A DNA stretch of 64,000 bases from Alkalicoccobacillus porphyridii (GTDB lineage: Bacteria > Bacillota > Bacilli > Bacillales > Bacillaceae_D): NCBI RefSeq assembly GCF_007293315.1, contig NZ_VLXZ01000012.1, positions 1 to 64,000 on the forward strand, given 5' to 3'. Under the pieces are notes generated by a model. It saw only the letters and a program-made list of their open reading frames with translations, was not told the DNA's origin and did no database searches. Position numbers and translations under genes: made by a program. Within the stretch, counting starts at the first letter, position 1; every line of letters begins with the position of its first letter. Shown piece after piece: positions 56,303 through 63,869 of the stretch.

Positions 56303-57448
56303 TTAAATATTCTCATCTAATAAAAATGATGTATCTACTGGTTGAGATAATTGTAATCCCTTAAAGTCATCAATAGCTATTATTGATAAATCTTCTATAC
56401 TCGGATTTTCAATATTTACAACTCTTTTAGCATGATTCATAATTAACTCATCGTATATATTTCGAATGAGTCGTCCATTCGCAAAACTTTCGTCTTTTGT
56501 TTTAACTAATTTATTTAATATCAATCTCATTTCTTTTTTAGACTCTTTACTCAATACATACTCATAACCACTACACATCGAAATTAACATCTTTTCTAAC
56601 TCATAAGCTGTATAATCTTCAAACTCAATAAATGTATTAAAACGAGATTTAAGTCCTGGGTTAGAATTAAAAAATTTCGTCATAGGATCTGTATAACCCG
56701 CTACAATTACGACCAGATCTTCCCTACAATCTTCTAATGCTTTAGTAAGTTCAGTCAAACACTCTCGACCATAAGAATCACTGTGGTCATTTTCAGTTAT
56801 ACTATAAGCCTCGTCAATGAATAATACTCCACCTTTTGCATCCTCAATGACTTTTTTTACTTTCAAAGCAGTCTGACCTTGATAACCAGCTATTAAGTCT
56901 GTTCTAGAAACTTCAATAAAATGTCCTTTGGAAAGCAAACCTAGTTGTTTATAAATTCTTCCTACAATTCTAGCCACAGTAGTTTTTCCAGTACCTGGTT
57001 TTCCTAAAAAAGCTAGATGGAGTGTACTTTTAGTCGCGGTTAAATTTTTATCTTTTCGCATTTGCTGTACCTTTTGATAAGCAATAAGGTCATTTACCTT
57101 TGTTTTCACATTATCTAAACCTATTAACTCATTTAGTTCAAATAGGAGGTCAGGTAAAGTACGTTTGTCCTCCATAATTATTTCATTAGTACAGATATCT
57201 AGGACTGTAATATACCCATAATATTTAACTAAACTATCTTTCAATGTTTTTGCTATAAATTTAACTTCCGGACTATTGTTTTTCAAATCAGCTACATCAG
57301 ATATTTTATTTAATAATGCAATCGTTTCCTGATGATCTTGACTATCCGTAATTGCTATTGCATGTTTCGTTATTTCTCCATATCCACCAACTAATGCGTC
57401 CAATTTCGAAGCCAAATCTAAAAATTCGTTTTCATATTTATTTCTCAT
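56303..57448 (-). CDS. AAA+ ATPase of CbxX/SpoVK type
   Basis: A 381-residue ATPase. The first 100 residues are helical and unassigned; the AAA+ module follows: helix LNELIGLDNVKTKV (about 105-118), Walker A GKPGTGKT (149-156), pore-loop segment AGYQGQTA (187-194), Walker B VLFIDEAY (208-215), sensor 1 VIVAGYTD (247-254) and arginine finger R269 in GLKSRF. This is the CbxX/CfqX/SpoVK class of hexameric protein remodellers. ATG overlaps the stop of the coiled-coil gene by one base (TAATG). No B. subtilis spoVK context, so an accessory role with its two operon partners is likely. Confidence 0.9.
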   Translation of the reverse strand: MRNKYENEFLDLASKLDALVGGYGEITKHAIAITDSQDHQETIALLNKISDVADLKNNSPEVKFIAKTLKDSLVKYYGYITVLDICTNEIIMEDKRTLPDLLFELNELIGLDNVKTKVNDLIAYQKVQQMRKDKNLTATKSTLHLAFLGKPGTGKTTVARIVGRIYKQLGLLSKGHFIEVSRTDLIAGYQGQTALKVKKVIEDAKGGVLFIDEAYSITENDHSDSYGRECLTELTKALEDCREDLVVIVAGYTDPMTKFFNSNPGLKSRFNTFIEFEDYTAYELEKMLISMCSGYEYVLSKESKKEMRLILNKLVKTKDESFANGRLIRNIYDELIMNHAKRVVNIENPSIEDLSIIAIDDFKGLQLSQPVDTSFLLDENI

Positions 57449-58776
57449 TATAGAATACCCACTAAATTCAATATAAATTGAAGTATTGCAATAACAATAG
57501 AACCCCCAGCTAGAGCATAAGCAATTTTTGTTTTCTTAAACGCAGTAATTATTTGGCTTTCATATTTAACCTTATCTTCATCCCATTGTTGCTTAATTTC
57601 AAACAGCTGTTGCTCAAGTTCATCCGCGTTTATTTTTAATAATTCAGTATCTGATTTATTTTTTTTACCATCTTCCCATACTTGGTCGATGTCATTAAGG
57701 TGTTTGTACTGACTTATCGTCCCTACAAACTGATTTAAAGCTTCTACTTCACTTTCTTGTTCTTTTGATTTCTTTTTTATCCCAACAATTTGTTTATTAA
57801 TTGAATCAATATTTTTAAAGGAGGTTTGTGAATCTTCCCATACTTGGTCGATGTCATTAAGGTGTTTGTACTGACTTATCGTCCCCACAAACTGATTTAA
57901 AGCTTCTACTTCATTTTCTTGTTCTTTAATTTTCTTTTTAATCCCATCAATTTGTTCATTAATTGAATCAATATTTTTAAAGAAGGTTTGTGAATCTTCC
58001 CATACTTGATCGATGTCATTAAGATGTTTGTACTGACTTATCGTCCCCACAAACTGATTTAAAGCTTCTACTTCATTCCCCTGTTCATTAAAGTTCTTTT
58101 TAATCTCATTAATTTTTCCTTTAATTGAATTTATATCCATATTAAAAACCTGTACTTCTTCCCATAATACATCGATATTGCTCAGATATTTGAATTTGCT
58201 TAGTTCTTCTTTAAACGTATCTAATTGTAATATTGAATTAAATTGTCCTTCAAAAGTTAGTTTTATATTATCTATTTCCGCATTAATAGATTCCAGATTT
58301 TTACCGAACCTTTGGGTGTCTTTCCAAACCTCATCAACATTTTCAAGGTATTCATATTTATCTAGCTTTTCTTTAAAATTTTTGAGGGCTCCTATTGTTT
58401 GTTTTTGTATCTCTATTGTATTATGTATGTCTTTCTGCGCATTTTTAGCTTCCCTACTAGCTTGCTCAGCTGATTTAATGGATAAAAGTATTCCTTGTAT
58501 GTATTCTTTGTCTAGTGCCTCCAACGCATTATATACTTCACCAAATTCTTTAATAAACTTTTTGTTTAGTGTATTGAATTTGACCAAATATCCTTGTATT
58601 CGTTTTGTTAAGTCATTTAACTCTTGTCCCGTTACCTTATGATCAAACCAATTAAAAAGACCTCCATCAACTTCAACTTTTTTTAAAGCCAATTCTTCTG
58701 GTTTAGTCAATGAAAATTCTTTTAATTGATTTTTAGCTTTCTCAAAATTATGCTTTTCTATAACAAGCTTGTTCAT
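57448..58776 (-). CDS. Tail-anchored coiled-coil protein with five 54-residue repeats
   Basis: A 442-residue protein. Residues 1-139 include the segment GGLFNWFDHKVTG and a long helix; residues 140-410 are five tandem 54-residue repeats, each opening with (Q/K)YKHLNDIDQVWED or a variant; residues 415-442 are one hydrophobic helix at the extreme C-terminus, so the protein is probably anchored by its tail with the coiled coil in the cytoplasm. Function unknown. It is expressed between the membrane/HNH-like protein and the AAA+ ATPase. GAGGG precedes the ATG. Confidence 0.8.
   Translation of the reverse strand: MNKLVIEKHNFEKAKNQLKEFSLTKPEELALKKVEVDGGLFNWFDHKVTGQELNDLTKRIQGYLVKFNTLNKKFIKEFGEVYNALEALDKEYIQGILLSIKSAEQASREAKNAQKDIHNTIEIQKQTIGALKNFKEKLDKYEYLENVDEVWKDTQRFGKNLESINAEIDNIKLTFEGQFNSILQLDTFKEELSKFKYLSNIDVLWEEVQVFNMDINSIKGKINEIKKNFNEQGNEVEALNQFVGTISQYKHLNDIDQVWEDSQTFFKNIDSINEQIDGIKKKIKEQENEVEALNQFVGTISQYKHLNDIDQVWEDSQTSFKNIDSINKQIVGIKKKSKEQESEVEALNQFVGTISQYKHLNDIDQVWEDGKKNKSDTELLKINADELEQQLFEIKQQWDEDKVKYESQIITAFKKTKIAYALAGGSIVIAILQFILNLVGIL
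57550..58359 (-). repeat. Five tandem 162-bp units inside the coiled-coil gene
   Basis: Marker TCTTCCCATA recurs at 57671, 57833 and 57995, exactly 162 bp apart, with more diverged copies near 58157 and 58319. The two or three units closest to the C-terminus are nearly identical, the N-terminal ones diverged, suggesting recent unit duplication. Confidence 0.85.
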
Positions 58777-58937
58777 ATTAACCCTCTACTTTACATTACT
58801 TAATAATTATTTTGTAAATTCAGTATCTTTTAGATGATTCAACCGTTTATTAATCAATTTTGTTTTTTATGAAATATATAATTCTTCTCAAAGACTTATA
58901 ATATAAATATTATAAGCCGTTTCAAAACCCCTGAATT

Positions 58938-60611
58938 TTAATCCAAGAGACCTTTTAAAATTCGCTCCATCTCATCAAATGAATTCTCATTTTTCGAATT
59001 AGATACATCCTCATTAAAAATTGAGTTTAACGATTTATTTATTTCATCCTTAGCCTTTTTATTTCTTTCAGCTATTGAATTAGTCACTTTTTCTTTGGAA
59101 ATAGCAAATTGTTTACTATTTAATTCTATTAATTGAGATTGAGTACTCAATATTTCATTCGATTTTTTAATTTGCTTACTTACATTATTATTTTTTTGTT
59201 CTTTTTGGACAGCCTTATCAATAAGGTTTATTACAATTGCTCCAATTATTCCCGCTGTTAACCCACCTGCAAATAATCCTATTAAATTAGCCAAACTACC
59301 CAATAATGGAATTTCAACTGCTAGAAAAGGAATTACCATTAAACTTTTCTCAATTGCTTCCCCTAGTACAATGGCGCTAACTGCACTTAATCCTGCCATC
59401 ACAATCTTACCCACCTCTAATAAACGAATATTTAAAGGCTTATCCTCGTTTTCGGGATTTTTTAAATATTCTACTGCCTCTTTTACAGATTTCCATCCTT
59501 GCTTCAATAAAATCCACACTTTTTTAAGTGTACGAACAATTGGCCCAACTAAAGCAACAAAGATAGTAGTTAAAACTGAATTACTGGCATTTATTAAATG
59601 TGTTTTTAATTTAACTATAAAAGAATTTATCGCTTCTTTGATATGTTCAATTAGTGTATTTAAATTTTTCTGAGCTGATTTCAACCACTTAATCAGTTTG
59701 CCAATTATTTCTTTGATGAATTCCGCAAAAATCAGCATCACTGCTGTACGAAGTGCCTTCCCTGTCATTTTGAACGATTCTTCTTTACGGGATTGTTTAC
59801 CCGCCTCCTTGGATTTGTGGATACCTTCTTGCTTTATATTCTCGTATTCTTCTCGCGCAATTTGGTATTTCCCTTTCAATTTTTTTTCATTAATATTAAA
59901 TCTATCAACGGGTTTTTTACCATCACGTTCACTTTTTAACCAATCATACATGTTACTATCGCCCTTAGATTGATTCGCCGAAGAATCTAAGTCGTTAAGG
60001 TTTTTTTCACTATTAGCAAAAGCTACTTGTTCAGCTCTACCCAAATGTGCATTTGCTTCGGCATCTCTATTAATTTCTGCTGTAGAAATTGTGTGATCTT
60101 TATGAACACTCGCAGAGCCTTTATCTCTACCTCTATCGAAATCACCTCTTGCTCCTTTATTTAAAACTTTTTGTTCTTTACCACTTCTGCTATCATATTT
60201 TGTTTTGATTTTACCCATTTCATCTTTTTGAAATCTTGCCTGATAGTCATCATGCCGTTGTTGATAATCAATTTTAGAATTATGTGTTGCAATTATACCT
60301 TTATCAAAATTTTCAGTGGTCTGAATATGGGCTTCTTTTCTTAAATCTAATGTAAGGCCTTTATTTTCTTTAATAAAGTCTTCGCCTGCCTTAGCAGCAA
60401 CCTGGTTTAAAAACTGCTCCCAAACAACATCTTTGATGATATTACCCAAATTCTCATCATTACCGATATTTTTTTTTTCATCTTTTAAAACATCTAAGTC
60501 TGACAGTTGAAACTCTAGCTCACTTTGTAATTTATTTTCTAATTCATTAAAGTCAAACGAATCAGCACCTTTGATTTCAAAAATTTTTAAATTGGCATTT
60601 TCTTTAGACAT
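58938..60611 (-). CDS. Membrane protein with HNH-nuclease-like segment
   Basis: A 557-residue protein of no recognised family. Residues 1-90 are acidic. Residues 155-240 look like an HNH endonuclease core: VHKDHTI (H170, D172, H173), then NSEKNLNDLDSSANQSKGD (N204, N213, K216) and WLKSERDGKKPVDRFNI, the usual order in HNH proteins. Hydrophobic helices follow at about 288-310, 345-366 and 398-465 (several), then a charged coiled-coil tail. First gene of the operon; own promoter; GAGGTGG before ATG 60611. The HNH reading is by eye. A membrane-tethered nuclease or toxin-like effector is a hypothesis. Confidence 0.75.
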   Translation of the reverse strand: MSKENANLKIFEIKGADSFDFNELENKLQSELEFQLSDLDVLKDEKKNIGNDENLGNIIKDVVWEQFLNQVAAKAGEDFIKENKGLTLDLRKEAHIQTTENFDKGIIATHNSKIDYQQRHDDYQARFQKDEMGKIKTKYDSRSGKEQKVLNKGARGDFDRGRDKGSASVHKDHTISTAEINRDAEANAHLGRAEQVAFANSEKNLNDLDSSANQSKGDSNMYDWLKSERDGKKPVDRFNINEKKLKGKYQIAREEYENIKQEGIHKSKEAGKQSRKEESFKMTGKALRTAVMLIFAEFIKEIIGKLIKWLKSAQKNLNTLIEHIKEAINSFIVKLKTHLINASNSVLTTIFVALVGPIVRTLKKVWILLKQGWKSVKEAVEYLKNPENEDKPLNIRLLEVGKIVMAGLSAVSAIVLGEAIEKSLMVIPFLAVEIPLLGSLANLIGLFAGGLTAGIIGAIVINLIDKAVQKEQKNNNVSKQIKKSNEILSTQSQLIELNSKQFAISKEKVTNSIAERNKKAKDEINKSLNSIFNEDVSNSKNENSFDEMERILKGLLD

Positions 60612-60672
60612 TTTTCCACCTCATATTTCTCCATTGGACGCAGTTATCGAGACTTATAGTTCTTAATTAACA

Positions 60673-60701
60673 TTATACTTATAATAAATGTAAAACCCAA
60701 G
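60673..60701 (-). promoter_or_regulatory. Sigma-A promoter of the three-gene operon
   Basis: Minus strand TTGGGT (60701-60696), 17-bp spacer, TATAAT (60678-60673), about 60 bp before the first start codon. Confidence 0.65.
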
Positions 60702-60990
60702 TGAAAAAAGTGTAATATGACGTTCGTTTATGGAATTTAAAGTTAATAAATCATTACTATTGAATAGGTTTTTCTTTTCCATATCAATAGATCAGATTAG
60801 AAAGGCAAGTAAGATTTTTTAATTCATCTAAAAAATCATTTAAAAGAATATAAGGATTTAGAAGGTGTATAAATACCAATAATTAGGAAAGCTGAATTGG
60901 GTGAGGATTTTAAATTTATATGAAGACATGTATCTGAAAGACCTTGAATTCTTAATAAGACTTAAAAATAATTCTTATTAAATATTAAAA

Positions 60991-61034
60991 GACTTCAAGC
61001 AAACCATTTAACGTTTCTTGGTTTACTTGAAGTC
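60991..61034. terminator. Bidirectional hairpin terminator
   Basis: 16-bp stem GACTTCAAGCAAACCA / TGGTTTACTTGAAGTC (one mismatch), 12-nt loop, TTTT on both outer sides. Likely ends the lipoprotein operon coming from the right. The remaining 250 bp between it and the operon promoter show nothing. Confidence 0.8.
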
Positions 61035-61140
61035 TTTTGGTTTTCACACTTTATCAAGATAAAGGTTAGAATTCTGACAGAAATAAGAGAATTACATTAA
61101 TTTCGAAATCTCAAAACCCTTATATATCAGTACTTACGAA

Positions 61141-61186
61141 GCTTCCAAGCGGATTCGAACCGCTGACCCCCACCTTACCATGGTGG
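61141..61186 (-). pseudogene. Truncated tRNA-Thr(GGT)-like gene, right att site
   Basis: On the minus strand: anticodon arm CCACC-ATGGTAA-GGTGG (anticodon GGT, 61186-61170), variable loop, T arm AGCGG-TTCGAAT-CCGCT (61164-61148) and 3' acceptor strand TGGAAGC (61147-61141). The matching 5' acceptor strand and a proper D arm are missing; instead the end of the lipoprotein gene (stop at 61198) abuts. The 18-bp part 61164-61181 is repeated at 56032-56049. Not a functional tRNA as it stands. Confidence 0.72.
61164..61181 (+). repeat. Right 18-bp direct repeat (putative att core)
   Basis: TGACCCCCACCTTACCAT, same orientation as 56032-56049; covers the anticodon loop, its 3' strand and variable loop of the tRNA fragment. 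Confidence 0.7.
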
Positions 61187-61197
61187 AGGTCACCCCT

Positions 61198-61611
61198 CTA
61201 TTCAAGCAACTCCTTTAACTCCTCATTCAAACTCCCTGAAATCGTATAAATAACATGCGTATCCTCACTGCTCATTAAGACACTGTCTTCTTCTTCCTCC
61301 GCGATCCAGAGAAAATACAACTGGTTTTCATCATCAGTATAGTGAACCTTCAAGTGCAGCTCAGGTTCTGTCATATTCACTATTCCGCTTTCTTGTTTGG
61401 CACTTGAAATAATTGTTGTTACATCTTCAAAGTCGCTTTCATCAATGTGTACGGTACCATTTTGACCATTCTCATTAAACGTGATGCTGGTTATTTCGAC
61501 ATCTTCTCTTATGAGATCATTCTGACTCTCTTTTGCATGAGTCTGGCAGCCTACTAGCCATGTAGCTGAGAATACAACTACAACTAGCATCATCCAATGA
61601 CGTTTCTTCAC
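61198..61611 (-). CDS. Lipoprotein of unknown function
   Basis: A 137-residue secreted lipoprotein with signal peptide and lipobox WLVGC (cysteine about 22), then an acidic beta-rich domain (VEITSITFNENGQNG, LHLKVHYTDDENQLYFLW). No family is recognised. GTG start overlaps the stop of the isomerase-like gene by four bases (GTGA), so it is translated with it. Its 3' end runs into the tRNA fragment. Confidence 0.75.
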   Translation of the reverse strand: MKKRHWMMLVVVVFSATWLVGCQTHAKESQNDLIREDVEITSITFNENGQNGTVHIDESDFEDVTTIISSAKQESGIVNMTEPELHLKVHYTDDENQLYFLWIAEEEEDSVLMSSEDTHVIYTISGSLNEELKELLE

Positions 61612-62441
61612 TCCACATACCTCAGACTCAGCCTCTTAATCTCATCTATCCCTTGCCAATCATCCATAGCTCCGTTATACACTAGTGTAATAGCCCCGTC
61701 GTATTGGCTTTCTGCCATGATATCCATGCAGGTTTGAAACTCTTCTAAGTCCTGAGAGCCGTCACTGCTTGTTCTCGCTTTTGCGTGGATGGAACTGCTA
61801 AGCGGAATCGCTGCGCGCAGGCTTTCGTACTTGTTAGGGCCCTCGTAATTACCAAAGTCAGTTGTTAAGCCAAACTTCCCTTCACTTTGATCAATAAGAG
61901 AGAGACAGTTTTGCATAGTTGAAGCAAGTGGTCGGAAGTTTTCTGTTAGCACTTTGACTCCCTTCTCTGCTGCATAGTCAGCCAACTGTTTAAGGTTATC
62001 AAGCGCTCGATCTAATGCCTCTTTATCACTTGGATCTGCTTCTCCTGCAATGATACGAATATGCTCAGCCCCGGCGATGGATGCTGAATCAATCCACTGC
62101 TTTACCCACTCGATGTCTTTTTCTCTACGCGTCGCATCCTCATTGCTGATATCTCCATAATCCACTAGTAAAGAGTAGAAACGCAAATCAGCGTCTTGAA
62201 ATGCAGACCTTAGCTGCTCTAGATATTGCTTATTTGTAGACGGAATATGAAAATGACAAACTTCTAATGCATCAAATCCTCGATCTTTTAGAATAAACGG
62301 TAGTTCAAGCAACGAATAATTCTCAGGCTGCTCCTCTACTGTAACAATTTGAGTCTTGGCTTGCTCATCCCAGGATGTCCATTGAACTGGCCCCAACTGG
62401 TTTTGTAAGCTAAATGTGTTTAACGATAGGAATGGCATCAT
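61608..62441 (-). CDS. Sugar phosphate isomerase/epimerase family (AP-endonuclease-2-like TIM barrel)
   Basis: A 277-residue xylose-isomerase-like TIM barrel: GFDALEVCHFHIP early, HIRIIAGEADP, VLTENFRPLAS, LTTDFGNYEG and IHAKART are the strand ends carrying metal ligands (Glu, Asp, His). Family members isomerise or epimerise sugars such as myo-inosose or hydroxypyruvate; the substrate is unknown. ATG 62441 and ATG 62438 are both possible; GGAGAG lies upstream. Coupled to the lipoprotein gene. Confidence 0.85.
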   Translation of the reverse strand: MMPFLSLNTFSLQNQLGPVQWTSWDEQAKTQIVTVEEQPENYSLLELPFILKDRGFDALEVCHFHIPSTNKQYLEQLRSAFQDADLRFYSLLVDYGDISNEDATRREKDIEWVKQWIDSASIAGAEHIRIIAGEADPSDKEALDRALDNLKQLADYAAEKGVKVLTENFRPLASTMQNCLSLIDQSEGKFGLTTDFGNYEGPNKYESLRAAIPLSSSIHAKARTSSDGSQDLEEFQTCMDIMAESQYDGAITLVYNGAMDDWQGIDEIKRLSLRYVE

Positions 62442-62515
62442 GCACTCTCCTTATTTTTGTCTGATCATTATCTCTATTACTTCTAGTTGTTGCTTCGACA
62501 TTCCTGCGAAAGCGC

Positions 62516-63379
62516 TTAACTTATTGATTGGTCCCATGCTTCTAATAACTCTGTGACGCTGGCAAAGCGCAGCCTCGGGTCATTTTCTACCGCCTTTATC
62601 ATGACCTTATACAAGGCTTCTCCAGCTTCCCATTTTTCATAGGAGCGATCTAGCTCTCCGCCTAAAAGACTAAAGGCAATAGCACCCATGTTATAGACAT
62701 TCGTCCGTTCATCAATCGACGCACCCAGCTCGAACTCCTCTGGCGACATAAACCGATTTGATCCCCACATCCTGCCCATCTCATTGATATATGGTTTTGA
62801 ATGATAGAAATCAATATCACAAATAAATAGTTGATCCGTCTTAAAATCATACAAAATACTACCATCATAAAAATCGATGGCCACAACATGTTGCTCTTCC
62901 ACATATTGATGAAAGCTTAAAATGTTCCTCATCGCACCTAAACGTTGAGTTATTGGTAGCTGTTTAAAACGGTAATACGGAGAATCAGGATGAGTGTATT
63001 TTTCCGGAGGTGGGAACGTCCAATGAGAATGCAAGCATTCTCCCTCCACCCACTCAAAAATAAGTGCATAGCCTTCTCCTAATTCAACATCAGCCTTAAA
63101 CGTAATAAGAGACTCGTGTTGAAGTCTTTTGTAAATCGAGGCAGCCTGCTTTAAACGCTGCACTGCTTGTTCAGGTTCGCCTTCATAATGAATTGTTTTT
63201 GCCCCGGCATATTTCAGAAATCTCTTCTGACCGTTTTGGATGATTCCAAAACAAAGATTACCTGAATCCTGCTGATCAAACACCTTAAATACCGTTCCGT
63301 ATTCCTTTATCCAATCAAAGTTATGCTTTTCTCGGAGTTGAAAGGATACATCTCCAATATATTGATTTAATGGCTTCAT
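62516..63379 (-). CDS. Protein-kinase-like protein
   Basis: About 287 residues with a eukaryote-type kinase layout: beta-strand lysine in KRFLKYAG, helix E near QRLKQAASIYKRL, hinge ALIFEWVEGE, catalytic-loop region VVAIDFYDGSILYD, metal-loop region FICDIDFYHSK, and APE-like SNRFMSPEE. The HRD..N and DFG motifs are altered (D-F-Y-D-G-S, D-I-D-F), so activity is uncertain. Start ATG 63379 has GGAGG four bases upstream; an in-frame TTG at 63406 is possible and would overlap the DinB gene. Confidence 0.82.
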   Translation of the reverse strand: MKPLNQYIGDVSFQLREKHNFDWIKEYGTVFKVFDQQDSGNLCFGIIQNGQKRFLKYAGAKTIHYEGEPEQAVQRLKQAASIYKRLQHESLITFKADVELGEGYALIFEWVEGECLHSHWTFPPPEKYTHPDSPYYRFKQLPITQRLGAMRNILSFHQYVEEQHVVAIDFYDGSILYDFKTDQLFICDIDFYHSKPYINEMGRMWGSNRFMSPEEFELGASIDERTNVYNMGAIAFSLLGGELDRSYEKWEAGEALYKVMIKAVENDPRLRFASVTELLEAWDQSIS

Positions 63380-63389
63380 ATGACCTCCG

Positions 63390-63869
63390 TTAGATATACT
63401 CTTCAACCCTCTTTAACTGCCTACCTACGTAATGAGATTCAATAGGTTGCTTGTTCATTTGTCTTGCCCATATGGAGAGCTGACCAATATGATGGACTTC
63501 ATGAATGATAAGATGGTGCAAAATATCCTTAGCTTGATAGATTTGATTGTCCCACGAAACCTGTACGTATTGATTTAATACGGCATCCAGGTCGGTTCTC
63601 AAAAATAATGCATGTTCTTTTCGCAATGTATTTGACAGCGCTTTAACTTCATCTAAGCTAGAATAATCTTCAAAAATATATGGCACATCCTGCTTATTCT
63701 GGACTGCTCGTAACCAGCTGTTTTCTACTTCAACGATATGAAACAGCGTGTATAATATGCTGCCTGCTCCCCCTGTTTGTTCAGCATAAAGCTGTTCTGT
63801 TGAGAGCATCTCGCACCAATCTAACCATTCATCTCTGACTTGCCAGTTGTATTCAATCAATCCAATCAC
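63390..63869 (-). CDS. DinB family protein
   Basis: A 159-residue four-helix-bundle protein with the DinB metal triad: H in LFHIVEVE and two in HHLIIHEVHHIGQL. DinB-like proteins are metal-dependent, often bacillithiol-linked transferases or of unknown role. Start GTG 63869 with GGAGGG upstream. It overlaps or abuts the kinase-like gene. First of a run of four minus-strand genes that may form one operon; the 130 bp beyond hold no other gene. Confidence 0.88.
   Translation of the reverse strand: MIGLIEYNWQVRDEWLDWCEMLSTEQLYAEQTGGAGSILYTLFHIVEVENSWLRAVQNKQDVPYIFEDYSSLDEVKALSNTLRKEHALFLRTDLDAVLNQYVQVSWDNQIYQAKDILHHLIIHEVHHIGQLSIWARQMNKQPIESHYVGRQLKRVEEYI

Larger units (their letters stand above)
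56032..61181. mobile_element. Putative small genomic island between 18-bp direct repeats
   Basis: About 5.15 kb bounded by identical 18-bp repeats, the right one part of a truncated tRNA gene, as expected for site-specific integration at a tRNA. The interior is visibly more A+T-rich than the flanks and carries three genes with no B. subtilis counterpart in this region. No integrase or excisionase gene is inside, so it would be a remnant or be mobilised by another element. Confidence 0.55.

Noticed and set aside
61141-61200. Functional tRNA-Thr gene
   Set aside because: The 5' acceptor strand has two mismatches in seven and no normal D arm can be drawn.
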